64,000 nucleotides of DNA. Origin: Verrucomicrobiaceae bacterium (GTDB taxonomy: Bacteria > Verrucomicrobiota > Verrucomicrobiia > Verrucomicrobiales > Verrucomicrobiaceae). Below, piece after piece: positions 33,763-41,794 of the stretch (position 1 is its first letter; the number at the start of each line of letters is the position of its first letter). The notes under the pieces were generated by a model. It made no database searches, was not told the DNA's origin, and saw only the letters and a program-made list of their open reading frames with translations. The stretch covers positions 1 through 64,000 of the forward strand of contig CANNQP010000017.1 in the NCBI GenBank assembly GCA_947507875.1, in the 5' to 3' direction. The position numbers and the translations under genes are program-made.

Positions 33763-36588
33763 TCAGTAGAGGTAGGCGAATTCGTTCGAGTTCAGCAGCA
33801 CAAGGCAGACATCGGCCAGCGCACGTGTTTTGGCATCGCAATCCGCTGGTTGAAGGTCAGGGACGAAGTCGGCGTAACCGGGGAGCTTTTCTTGGAAGCT
33901 GAATTTCTCGCCGGTGTTCTCTTCGACGGCTTCGCGGCGCACTTCGAGCGGCGGCTTGGGCTTTGAAAACGTCAATTTCGCCTGCTTGGCCTCCATTTGC
34001 TGCCAGTGAGCTTCACAACTGGCCTTTTCGTCCGCAACAGGCTTGCGGCCGAACGTGAGCTCAAACACTCGCGAGATCGGATCGGCGGCTTTTTCCTTCA
34101 AGATGCGATTCGCGAGCGCCAGGGCCCGATCATAGCTCGCCTGGCCGTTGAAGAGGCTGAAGACCTGCGGCGTGACGGTGGAGACCTCACGGGCTTCGCA
34201 GGAAAAGTCCGGCGCAGGCTCGTTGAAGACCTCCATGAAGGGATCTCGCAGACCGCGAATCTTGAGCGCATACAAACTGCGGCGATGTCGCTGCTGTGGC
34301 AGCGGATTCGGCACCCACGCGGCGGCAAACGTGCCCATGACCATGCGCGGCTGCATCGCCACCTCGATGTTGATCTCCGGCCGGTTCGGAATGCCGCCCA
34401 GCGTCGGATTGAGCTCGCCGGTGATGCTTAGCATCGCATCGCGAAGCTCCTCCGCCATGAGACGGCGGGGTTTGAAGGTGGCGTAGGACGAACTTCCAAG
34501 TTCGTCAGATGAACGAGCTTGGAAGCTCGTTCTACGATACGCCGCGCTCGTCATGATCAGCCGGTGCATGTCCTTCACACTCCAACCCTTCTCCACGAGC
34601 GTTGCAGCGAGAAAATCGAGCAGTTCGGGATGTGTGGGCTTTTTGCCGGTGCTGCCAAAGTTGTTGGGGTTGCCCGCGATGGCCTGCCCGAAATGCCAGA
34701 GCCACAAGCGGTTCACGAAGGTGCGCGTGGTGAGCGGGTTGTCCTTGCTGGCGATCCACTTCGCGAGCGCGGTGCGGCGGCCTTCGACCGCTTCGGGGAA
34801 CTCGATGCTGCCGAGGATGGAAAGCACACCGGGCTTCACTTTCGTCGTCGGTGAAAACGGATCACCGCCTCCAAGAATGGCGGTTTGTTCGAGTTCACCG
34901 TTCTTCATGCGGTCGCCGGGCATGCGCAGCGGCTGGTAAACGTTCACCATCGGGAGGGTGACGCCATTGTACACGCTGAAGGCATAGGGCTCGTAGCGCT
35001 CCATCTCCCACTTCAGGCGTTCGAGGCCTTTGCGGGCCACGCGTTCGTTGCCGAAGTCCTGCGGCTCAAAGCCGACGAGCTTCGGCGGATACTGATCCTC
35101 CGGCACGCCTTGCTTGGTGAGGATCTGCCGTGCGGCACCAAACACATCGGAGAAGCCCTTTTTGGCGTTCTTGCCGCCCCCTTGCTTCGCTTGAGCCACC
35201 GCAGCGTTCCATTTCGCCGGATCGACCTTTTTCTCGGCGAACCAGTTCGCCGCATTTTGGAGCAGTTTTTCGTCGAGCGCCTTCAACACGGCCAGATGCT
35301 CGGCGCGGCGAGCTTCGAGATACTTTTTCTCCTCAAAGCCACTCGTGTTCTCCGACTTCAAAAACAGCGCTTCACGCTCGGTAAGCTGCGTCGTCGCGAA
35401 GCAGGCCTGGATCGAGTAGTAATCATGCGTTGGCACCGGATCGAACTTGTGATCATGGCAACGCGCGCATTGCAGCGAGTGCGCGAGGAAGGTCTCGCCG
35501 ACCGAATTTGTCACATCGTCGAGAAACCGCTGACGTGCGACTTTCGCCACCTCCATGCCCGTGAGCTCCCACGGCCCCATGCGAAGAAAACCGGTGGCGA
35601 TGAGGAGCTCTGATTTATGATTTGTGATTTGTGATTTATGATTTGGGTCATCGACCATCTCATCTCCCGCGATCTGCTCGACGATGAACTGATCGAAGGG
35701 TTTGTCCGCATGGAAGCTGCGCACGACGTAATCGCGATAGCGCCAGGCATTGCCGCGTTCGTAGTCGTTCGCGAAGCCGCTGCTGTCCGCGTAGCGCACG
35801 ACATCCAGCCAGTGCCGGGCCATGCGTTCGCCGTAGTGCGGGGATTCGAGCAGTCGATTGATCAAACGCAGCCACGCGTCGGACCGGTCCGACACGTCCG
35901 ACCAGTCGGACTCAAACGCGGCCACTTCTTCGGGTGTCGGCGGTAGCCCCGTGAGATCAAACGTGGCGCGGCGGATCAAAGTCCGCGCATCCGCCTCCGA
36001 CGCAGGCTCCTTCACCGCGAGCAGCGCATCCACCGGGTGTTCGTCCTTCGTCATTCGGATTTCCGGTTTCCGAACGGGCTGGTAACCCCAAAGCGACTCC
36101 GGCTTGTAGCGCCGATTGGCCCATTCCGGTGTCAAAGCACCTTTCACCTTCACCGTGATGCCATCTTCCGCACTCCACTTGTCCGCGCTCGCCTTCGCGA
36201 TGGCATTTCGTTTCGCCTCACCGGGCCACGGAGCGCCGCCAGCGATCCATTCCTTGATCCACGCGAGCTGCTCGGACTTCAGTTGATCCGCCTCCTTCGG
36301 CGGCATCGGCTCCCAATCGTCGTGCTGGCGTGTCGAGGCGAGGTAGAGCGGGCTTTCGTCCGGCTTGCCGGGCACAAGGGCCTTCACGCCGCTCTCACCG
36401 CCTTGGGTCGCGCTTGCGAGCGTGCGCATGTCGTAGTTCGCCTTGATCTTCTTTTCGTCGTTCCCATGACAAGCGAGGCATTTTTCCTGAAACAACGGCC
36501 ACACACGCCGCACGAACAATGATTCGCCATCCTCCGCATGCAGGGCGTAGGTAGTCGCCAAAAAGATCCCGAGAACACGCGGAGTCAT
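33763..36588 (-). CDS. PSCyt1/DUF1549/DUF1553 cytochrome-type protein with in-frame repeats
   Basis: A 941-residue secreted protein in the order signal peptide, planctomycete cytochrome c-type domain with one CLACH heme motif near residue 36, DUF1549 (DLTGLPPTPEEVAAF onward) and DUF1553 (FVNRLWLWHFGQAI, PRRLMAEELRDAML). The family's role is uncertain; electron transfer linked to polysaccharide or sugar oxidation is suspected. The paired DUF1501 gene follows after 3 bases. Oddly, three different repeats are inserted in frame: SDWSDVSDRSD after DUF1549 begins, NHKSQITNHKSE before LLIATGF, and RTSFQARSSDELGSS before the PRRL motif. The reading frame stays open through all three. Confidence 0.93.
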   Translation of the reverse strand: MTPRVLGIFLATTYALHAEDGESLFVRRVWPLFQEKCLACHGNDEKKIKANYDMRTLASATQGGESGVKALVPGKPDESPLYLASTRQHDDWEPMPPKEADQLKSEQLAWIKEWIAGGAPWPGEAKRNAIAKASADKWSAEDGITVKVKGALTPEWANRRYKPESLWGYQPVRKPEIRMTKDEHPVDALLAVKEPASEADARTLIRRATFDLTGLPPTPEEVAAFESDWSDVSDRSDAWLRLINRLLESPHYGERMARHWLDVVRYADSSGFANDYERGNAWRYRDYVVRSFHADKPFDQFIVEQIAGDEMVDDPNHKSQITNHKSELLIATGFLRMGPWELTGMEVAKVARQRFLDDVTNSVGETFLAHSLQCARCHDHKFDPVPTHDYYSIQACFATTQLTEREALFLKSENTSGFEEKKYLEARRAEHLAVLKALDEKLLQNAANWFAEKKVDPAKWNAAVAQAKQGGGKNAKKGFSDVFGAARQILTKQGVPEDQYPPKLVGFEPQDFGNERVARKGLERLKWEMERYEPYAFSVYNGVTLPMVNVYQPLRMPGDRMKNGELEQTAILGGGDPFSPTTKVKPGVLSILGSIEFPEAVEGRRTALAKWIASKDNPLTTRTFVNRLWLWHFGQAIAGNPNNFGSTGKKPTHPELLDFLAATLVEKGWSVKDMHRLIMTSAAYRRTSFQARSSDELGSSSYATFKPRRLMAEELRDAMLSITGELNPTLGGIPNRPEINIEVAMQPRMVMGTFAAAWVPNPLPQQRHRRSLYALKIRGLRDPFMEVFNEPAPDFSCEAREVSTVTPQVFSLFNGQASYDRALALANRILKEKAADPISRVFELTFGRKPVADEKASCEAHWQQMEAKQAKLTFSKPKPPLEVRREAVEENTGEKFSFQEKLPGYADFVPDLQPADCDAKTRALADVCLVLLNSNEFAYLY
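34487..34532. repeat. Double palindromic element inside the DUF1553 gene
   Basis: Two adjoining palindromes, GACGAACTTCCAAGTTCGTC (34487-34506) and GAACGAGCTTGGAAGCTCGTTC (34511-34532), separated by four bases and flanked by GTAG and TACG. Each forms a 9-10 bp stem with a 2-nt centre. Its CTTGGAAG core and CTACG end resemble the palindrome at 56966. Confidence 0.85.
35612..35646. repeat. ATTTATG repeat inside the DUF1553 gene
   Basis: A 35-nt run of GATTTATGATTTG and GATTTG units, matching 20984-21018 (minus strand) at 32 of 35 positions. On the coding strand it is translated as NHKSQITNHKS. Confidence 0.85.
35875..35911. repeat. 9-nt tandem repeat encoding Ser-Asp-x
   Basis: Four units of nine bases (coding strand TCsGACnnG, with palindromic neighbours such as GTCGGACCGGTCCGAC) encode SDW-SDV-SDR-SDA within the DUF1553 gene. 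Confidence 0.75.
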
Positions 36589-36754
36589 GGTGTGGAAACG
36601 AAGCTAACGCTCAAAATTTTCGCACCTTCTCCCCCTCACTTCTCAGGTCACGCTGCTTTGCCATGAATGCTGAACCAACTCGCAGGGATCAAAACGCACC
36701 TAGACAGCGCCATGGCCCCGTTGTGATCCAGTTGGGCGAATGGAGCAGCCTTCC

Positions 36755-37654
36755 TCAAGGTCTAAAATGCCTAGCGAAGAATTCCACGGAGGCATTCACG
36801 CACGCGTCGAAGGCTTTCTGCTGACCGAGGAAGGCATGCGGAGCCTGGGGGATGACTTCGAGGCCAGTGGGGATGGCGAGCTTCGTGAGATCGGCACGCG
36901 CTGCGTCGGCCTGGGTACTGGGGTCGTCGAGTTCGCCGGTCATGAAAAGCAGGGGCGGGTCGATTTTGTCGAGGTGATGACGGGGAGAAGCGAGGGCGTA
37001 GATCTGGGCAGCCTTGGCTTGTGAATCGCCCAGAAAGGTGCGGTAGAAGGGATCGTCAGGCTTGCTGCTGAGTTCCCCGATGCGGGCGCTTTCGAGATCA
37101 CTCTGGGCGCCCATGGCGATGCCAGCCTGCACGGCGCTGGAGTATTCGGCGTGGCCACCTTCCCCTTCGAGTTCCTTCACGCCACCGCTGGTGGTGAGCA
37201 GCGCAGCAAGATGACCGCCTGCGGAAAGACCGGTGACGCCGATGGCATTGGGGTTGATGCCAAACTTGGCCGCGTTGGCGCGAAGGAAGCGAACGGCGGC
37301 TTTGCAATCTTGAATGGCCGCAGGAAACTTGGCTTCGCCACTCAGGCGATAGCTGATGGTCGCCGTGACAAAACCTTTCGCGGCCAAGGCTTGCGCGAGA
37401 TTGGCCATCGACGAGCGCTCGCCTTTGAACCAACCGCCGCCATGGATGCAGATGATGGCGGGCAATGGCTGCGAGGCCGTATGGAGCTTCCAAAGATCCA
37501 GTTGCATCTCGCGTTGGCCATAGCGGGCATAAACAAGGCCCAAATGCGCTTCGAGTGAAGCCGTGAGCTCGGGCGCTAACTTGGTGGGAAGAGGTTTGGG
37601 CTGCTGAGCCAGAGCCGCGGTAGCAAGAAAGGAGAGGAGAAGCAGAGAGCGCAT
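36755..37654 (-). CDS. Secreted alpha/beta hydrolase (esterase, BD-FAE/Est type)
   Basis: A 299-residue esterase-like alpha/beta hydrolase with signal peptide MRSLLLLSFLATAALAQ. The oxyanion-hole motif IIC-IHGGGWFKGE and the nucleophile elbow GVTGLSAGGHLAAL (Ser in GLSAG) place it in the HSL/carbohydrate-esterase-like group. LLFMTGELDDPSTQ gives the Asp and APHAFLG the catalytic His. Likely substrates are acetyl or feruloyl esters on sugars, but this is inference. The ATG at 37654 is chosen over the TTG at 37666. It stands 166 bases from the DUF1553 gene on the same strand. Confidence 0.9.
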   Translation of the reverse strand: MRSLLLLSFLATAALAQQPKPLPTKLAPELTASLEAHLGLVYARYGQREMQLDLWKLHTASQPLPAIICIHGGGWFKGERSSMANLAQALAAKGFVTATISYRLSGEAKFPAAIQDCKAAVRFLRANAAKFGINPNAIGVTGLSAGGHLAALLTTSGGVKELEGEGGHAEYSSAVQAGIAMGAQSDLESARIGELSSKPDDPFYRTFLGDSQAKAAQIYALASPRHHLDKIDPPLLFMTGELDDPSTQADAARADLTKLAIPTGLEVIPQAPHAFLGQQKAFDACVNASVEFFARHFRP

Positions 37655-37953
37655 GGTCGGATGCAACAGATTGTGACGCAGGTCGGATTACCGACACGCC
37701 ATGAAACTCTAACTTCCGCTTCTCCTTTCGTTGTTTGTTATCACTACCGCGTGGGGAAGAGCAAAAAATGCGTCAGCGAAAGCATGGGGGGAGCCAAGCC
37801 TCTGCTTATCCTTGCTAGCCTCCTAGGAGGTTTTGAAAGCATGTTTGAGTGCCCCTCCTGAGTTTTTATTGAAGCCGTTTTTGTGACATTCAGCGAAGAA
37901 ACAAAGACCTAGGCCGTCAACGCGGTGGTCTGTTTTGAGATCAACCAACCCAC
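37655..37953. other. Intergenic stretch, no gene seen
   Basis: About 300 bases between the esterase start and the beta-barrel gene end. A short ORF at 37661-37861 lacks any recognisable feature. A small palindrome CCTCCTAGGAGG lies near 37820. I see no promoter or terminator I would defend. Confidence 0.4.
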
Positions 37954-38817
37954 CTAAAACGTCCAACCCAGCTTGAGGCCTATGGAATAAGTATAACTTT
38001 CGGGCTGTTGAATAGATGTAAAGCCTGCATCCACTTGATCAGATTTACCAAACCAGTAGCTATCAATAAAGGCAATCGCTGACATATGTCTGGTGAATTG
38101 GTAGCCCGCTTGTGCATATCCACTTAACCTCATGGTGGGGTTCAAAGTCACACTCCCGAGATCTGACTTAATCCATTGTTTGGTATAAACAGGCGCCTTT
38201 ATCCCAACAGACGCAATCCATCCTTTTTCTACCCTTGGATTGATATCAAAACCCGCTTTTAGGTAAATCGGTAGAAAATATTCGTCATAGCTTAAAATGC
38301 TGGGATCCGAAGATGAAGGAAGGTCACGAAACCAATAGTCCACCCCAGCGCCAAACATGGTATCGATCACATACTGCTGTCCTAGCTTCGCACGATAGCC
38401 ATAACGTGCTTCTGCTAAGGCCCCTCTGTAACGAGTCGTTGCTTTGAAAGGACTCATGGCGCCTGAAGAGTCTGGTGCTCCACCATTGTAATCTACCGAT
38501 CCATAATAGACCTTAGCTCTGGCAGCCCAAAGCCAACCTTGCTCTTTAGGCTGCTTGTAGGAGGCCTCCAAAGCCATTCGAAAGCCACTTTCATCTAGGA
38601 ACTTTTGACCGGTCTGAGGGTCTTTTTCGTGCCAATAATAATACTCAGGCGCAAGGTCCAACGTGAGCTGAGCCTGGGCGAACCCGCCCAAAAGCATCAG
38701 AAGCATTGCTACCATCATCACTCCACGGAGACCTGAGGCCAGCCGAACTGAAAGAGGGCTTGGATTTAGTTCATGCCGAACCCGAATCAGTTCCTGATTT
38801 TTCATATTCATAATCAT
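37954..38817 (-). CDS. Outer-membrane beta-barrel protein, uncharacterised
   Basis: A 287-residue protein with a signal region (VMMVAMLLMLLGGFAQAQ) after an unusually long N-terminal extension; starts at Met33 or Met34 would give a more normal signal. The mature part alternates aromatic and polar residues as in beta strands (LAEARYGYRAKLGQQYVID, GYAQAGYQFTRHMSAIAFID) and ends in GLKLGWTF with a terminal Phe, the usual BAM recognition end. No family recognised. It is isolated, with long non-coding DNA on both sides. Confidence 0.75.
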   Translation of the reverse strand: MIMNMKNQELIRVRHELNPSPLSVRLASGLRGVMMVAMLLMLLGGFAQAQLTLDLAPEYYYWHEKDPQTGQKFLDESGFRMALEASYKQPKEQGWLWAARAKVYYGSVDYNGGAPDSSGAMSPFKATTRYRGALAEARYGYRAKLGQQYVIDTMFGAGVDYWFRDLPSSSDPSILSYDEYFLPIYLKAGFDINPRVEKGWIASVGIKAPVYTKQWIKSDLGSVTLNPTMRLSGYAQAGYQFTRHMSAIAFIDSYWFGKSDQVDAGFTSIQQPESYTYSIGLKLGWTF

Positions 38818-39228
38818 TGGTTACACTCACTTCACTTTAGAACTTAACACCAAGCCTAACCAACTACATGTATTCCAACAACGAAATGAATCGCATGGAT
38901 TGATGAATGACCAAGGTTCTGACTCATGTTGGCACGTCATGAGCCCCTGATATTGAACCCACGTTTTCAAAGTTTGGATGAAATCGGCGAATCGATCGCT
39001 CTTCATCGGCATTTGGGACCGTTGTAAGCGTGCGGAAAAGGGAGTCCGATGGATTCCATGAGAAAAAACGAAGCTTTTTGAGATCGTATCTGAGACACAA
39101 CGCACAGGACCTTCCCTAGCCAATCGTTTTGCGGCCCGCTGAAGCAGGTGAGGCCTCAATGAAGACCCGTCTGCAGGTCTGCCTTTGATCGGGGTAGGGT
39201 GAAGCCTACATTCCACGAGTAACAAAAA
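38818..39228. other. Intergenic stretch with a doubtful ORF
   Basis: About 410 bases between the beta-barrel gene and a terminator. The track offers a 132-residue ORF on the minus strand (38827-39225). It has Cys- and Trp-rich, unpatterned sequence, no signal and no family resemblance, so I do not call a gene. It could be a decayed fragment. Confidence 0.4.
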
Positions 39229-39252
39229 AGCGCCCGGAAACTTCCGGGCGCT
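39229..39252 (-). terminator. Intrinsic terminator of the 39284-39805 gene
   Basis: AGCGCCCGGA and TCCGGGCGCT form a 10-bp stem with a 4-nt loop; on the minus strand it is followed by TTTTTTGTT. A-rich sequence on the other side makes it possibly bidirectional. Confidence 0.88.
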
Positions 39253-39283
39253 AGAAAAAAAGGAGAACGTTAGGTGATCTCAA

Positions 39284-39805
39284 TCACTTCGCCGCAAAAG
39301 GGCTCTTGATGAGCGCGCGGAAAGCATCGGAAATCTTGGCCACGGCATCTTTCGGACCCGTCAGCTTGATGAACACAGGCGCATCTTGACCTGGCACGAT
39401 CGCCCCCAAAAGCGTGTAGTTATCCTTGGGCGTCTTCGGGCCAAACATAGCTCCGTCATTGTAGGTTCCGGTGGCAGTGACTAGGGTGACCTTGGTGCCA
39501 TTCGCATCCAACTCCTCTGTCTTCGACTCCGGCGGGCTTGCAAACTGCCCCAACCAACGATCCACATTCGCCTTGGCATCGCCACCCTGCCCTGCGCCGA
39601 AGTAATAAAACACGGCCTCCAGAGGCTTCTCTGCGCCTTCGACGGTCACCTGCAAGGTGCCAGCGCGCATGGGGCTGGTCGGTGGGATGGATGCCCAGGT
39701 GCTAGGATAGGCGAAGTTCAGACCTGCGACGGCGAGTTTGCCATCTTCAGCTAGCGCCGAAAAACTGAGCGAGGCCAAGGTGAAGAGCGTGAGTATGCGT
39801 TTCAT
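39284..39805 (-). CDS. Secreted hypothetical protein
   Basis: A 173-residue protein with a good signal peptide (KRILTLFTLASLSFSALAED). The mature part has an alternating hydrophobic pattern: VAGLNFAYPSTWASIPP, TLQVTVEGAEKPLEAVFYYFG, TKVTLVTATGTYNDG and a final helix AKISDAFRALIKS. It resembles PsbP/DUF1795-type single-domain proteins that begin with a Y-P-x-x-W segment, but I am not confident. An intrinsic terminator follows. The azurin-like gene lies upstream on the same strand, separated by its own terminator. Confidence 0.75.
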   Translation of the reverse strand: MKRILTLFTLASLSFSALAEDGKLAVAGLNFAYPSTWASIPPTSPMRAGTLQVTVEGAEKPLEAVFYYFGAGQGGDAKANVDRWLGQFASPPESKTEELDANGTKVTLVTATGTYNDGAMFGPKTPKDNYTLLGAIVPGQDAPVFIKLTGPKDAVAKISDAFRALIKSPFAAK

Positions 39806-39838
39806 GGTGAGTGGATGGATAGCGTGGGAAGAGAAAAC

Positions 39839-39864
39839 GGAAGGCGGACCGAGGCCCGCCTTCC
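39839..39864 (-). terminator. Terminator of the azurin-like gene
   Basis: GGAAGGCGG and CCGCCTTCC pair over 9 bp with an 8-nt loop; the minus strand then reads GTTTTCTC. Confidence 0.75.
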
Positions 39865-39878
39865 TGATTTAAAAAAAC

Positions 39879-40346
39879 TTACTTGGTGACGTGCATCACT
39901 CCCTTCATCAGCAACCAGTGGCCGGGGAAGGTGCACATGAACGGATAGTCACCGGCTTCAGCAGGGGCGGTGAACTCGATGGTCTCCGTACCATTGGGCT
40001 GCACCAGTTTGGTATGGGCGATGATATCATCCTTCGAGGCATCAGGGATGTAGCTTTTGGACATCGCCTGGGGATCGGTCATCATGGCATTGGCCTGGGC
40101 ACCCACGGCCTGATCTTTGCCGGGCTTGATGAGCAGGAAGTTGTGTGGCTGAGGAGCGATGCTGCCTGTGTTGTTGAGGGTCAACTTGACCTTCTGGCCG
40201 GCTTTGACAGACAGGTCGGTTTTGTCGTAACCCAGGGGGTTGCTGGCATGAGGCTTCAGCTCGATGACAGCGACATCAGCATCCTGTGCCAGGGCGACGG
40301 AGGCGAAAATCGCAAGAACGGAGGTGAGTAGGGTGGCTTTTTTCAT
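39879..40346 (-). CDS. Azurin/plastocyanin-like type I copper protein
   Basis: A 155-residue secreted cupredoxin with signal MKKATLLTSVLAIFASVALAQ. Copper ligands are visible: His in QPHNFLL and, at the C-terminus, Cys-x4-His-x3-Met in CTFPGHWLLM, the same spacing as azurin. AQANAMMTDPQ and a DDIIAHT segment also resemble azurin/auracyanin. It likely carries electrons in the periplasm. The ATG at 40346 is used; the track start at 40403 precedes the signal. purD lies next, 94 bases upstream on the same strand. Confidence 0.92.
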   Translation of the reverse strand: MKKATLLTSVLAIFASVALAQDADVAVIELKPHASNPLGYDKTDLSVKAGQKVKLTLNNTGSIAPQPHNFLLIKPGKDQAVGAQANAMMTDPQAMSKSYIPDASKDDIIAHTKLVQPNGTETIEFTAPAEAGDYPFMCTFPGHWLLMKGVMHVTK

Positions 40347-40440
40347 GGGTAGTTGAGGGGGGGGGAGATTAATCGGACAGGAGCGAGGCTGGTTTTCAAC
40401 CATTTTCCCAGCTTACGACGCTGCGAGATCGGCAGCAGCA

Positions 40441-41691
40441 TCAATCGAAGTGCATCTGCCCAATGTCGGTGCGGCGCTGCAAGCCGTCGAAGTGGATCTT
40501 CGCCGACTCGGCATAGGCTTTTTCACGAGCCTCGACCCGTGTCATGGCCGTGGCTACAACAGCCAGGACGCGCCCACCATTTGTCTCAAAAAGATTGTCA
40601 GGGTTCTTGCGCGTTCCGCAGTGATAGACGCGAGCGCCTTCGACTTGCTCCAGTCCTGAAATGACATCGCCGCTGCGGGAGCTGGCGGGGTAACCTGCGG
40701 ATGCAGAGATCACGCAAATGCTCCAGCCATCCGCAAAATCGATGCGCTCTGGCTGCAACTTACCTGATGCTGCGGCAGCGACGTAGCCCACGAAATCACC
40801 ACGCACGAGGGGCATGACCGCTTCTGCTTCAGGGTCACCGAATCGGCAGTTGTATTCGATCACCTTCGGCCCGTCAGGCGTGAGCATCAGTCCAAAATAA
40901 AGGAAGCCACGGTAGCGTAGGCCATCCTGAATAAGGCCCTGCACAGTAGGAATGACGATCTCCCTCTCGATGCGAGCGAGCACCTCGGGCGAAACGATCT
41001 CACGACTTGCCACCGCCCCCATGCCGCCTGTGTTCGGGCCTTCATCCCGATCGCGGATGCGCTTGTAATCGCGCGCGGGCATGAGGATGTGGTACTGATC
41101 GTCGCAGATCGAAGCAAAAACTGACAACTCTGGGCCCGTCAGACAAGATTCCACCACGAGATTTCCTGGACCGAAAACGCGCTGCTCCATGACCTCAGTG
41201 ATAAAGCTTTCGGCCTCAGCACGGGTCGGGCAGACAGCCACCCCTTTGCCGGCAGCAAGGCCATCGAATTTCAGTACGATGGGGAAGCGATTCAGCGCTG
41301 CCCGGGCTTCTTCGGCCGTTTGGCAGACCGTGTAATCGGCCGTCGGAATACGGTGTTTTTTCAGGAAAGCTTTGGCAAAGGCCTTGGAGGCCTCCAATTG
41401 AGCAGATTCACGACGCGGCCCCCAGCAAGGGATGCCTGCCTGCTCACAGAGATTGGCCAATCCTTCATCCTTCACCAACAGTGCCTCTTCCCCGGCCACA
41501 CAGAGATCGATGCCCTCTTGCTTCATCCATTCGATCAGCGCCACCAAGCTGGGCACCTCAACCCGAGTGGCAAGCTCAGCGATGGCATCGCTACCTGGGT
41601 AGGCAAAGATCTGGGGTTTGCCTGGAGATTCGCTAAGCGCAGTGATGAGGGCGTGTTCGCGGCCGCCTTTGCCTGTGACCAAAATTTTCAT
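40441..41691 (-). CDS. purD: Phosphoribosylamine-glycine ligase
   Basis: GAR synthetase, an ATP-grasp enzyme of purine synthesis. The start MKILVTGKGGREHALI carries the family N-terminus, with GKGG where GGGG or GSGG is usual. Further motifs are CWGPRRESAQLEASKAFAKAFL, VLKFDGLAAGKGVAVC, GPELSVFASICD, NTGGMGAVA and EYNCRFGDPEAEAVMPL. The length of 416 is standard. The ATG at 41691 is preferred to 41751, which lies in the terminator region of the upstream gene. Confidence 0.97.
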   Translation of the reverse strand: MKILVTGKGGREHALITALSESPGKPQIFAYPGSDAIAELATRVEVPSLVALIEWMKQEGIDLCVAGEEALLVKDEGLANLCEQAGIPCWGPRRESAQLEASKAFAKAFLKKHRIPTADYTVCQTAEEARAALNRFPIVLKFDGLAAGKGVAVCPTRAEAESFITEVMEQRVFGPGNLVVESCLTGPELSVFASICDDQYHILMPARDYKRIRDRDEGPNTGGMGAVASREIVSPEVLARIEREIVIPTVQGLIQDGLRYRGFLYFGLMLTPDGPKVIEYNCRFGDPEAEAVMPLVRGDFVGYVAAAASGKLQPERIDFADGWSICVISASAGYPASSRSGDVISGLEQVEGARVYHCGTRKNPDNLFETNGGRVLAVVATAMTRVEAREKAYAESAKIHFDGLQRRTDIGQMHFD

Positions 41692-41735
41692 GGGTGTCCA
41701 TTCTTGGAGGGAAAAACGAGCCCTGCCACTGCAAA

Positions 41736-41768
41736 ACGCCCCGGAAGGCAAGTAGCCAACCGGGGCGT
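41736..41768 (-). terminator. Intrinsic terminator of the two-HMA gene
   Basis: On the minus strand ACGCCCCGG pairs with CCGGGGCGT over 9 bp with a 15-nt loop that itself can pair (GGC/GCC), then TTTTG follows. Confidence 0.7.
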
Positions 41769-41794
41769 CGGGAAAGTCTCGATGGGGGCGGGGC

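Noticed and set aside
35612-35646. Possible CRISPR-like or satellite array
   Set aside because: Units are contiguous without spacers and lie inside a translated frame, so it is a tandem repeat, not CRISPR.
37661-37861. 66-residue plus-strand ORF
   Set aside because: Short, TTG/ATG ambiguous, no family or signal; left as intergenic.
40441-41691. GKGG in place of GGGG at the purD N-terminus as a possible defect
   Set aside because: The other ATP-grasp motifs are intact and the position tolerates change, so the enzyme is taken as functional.
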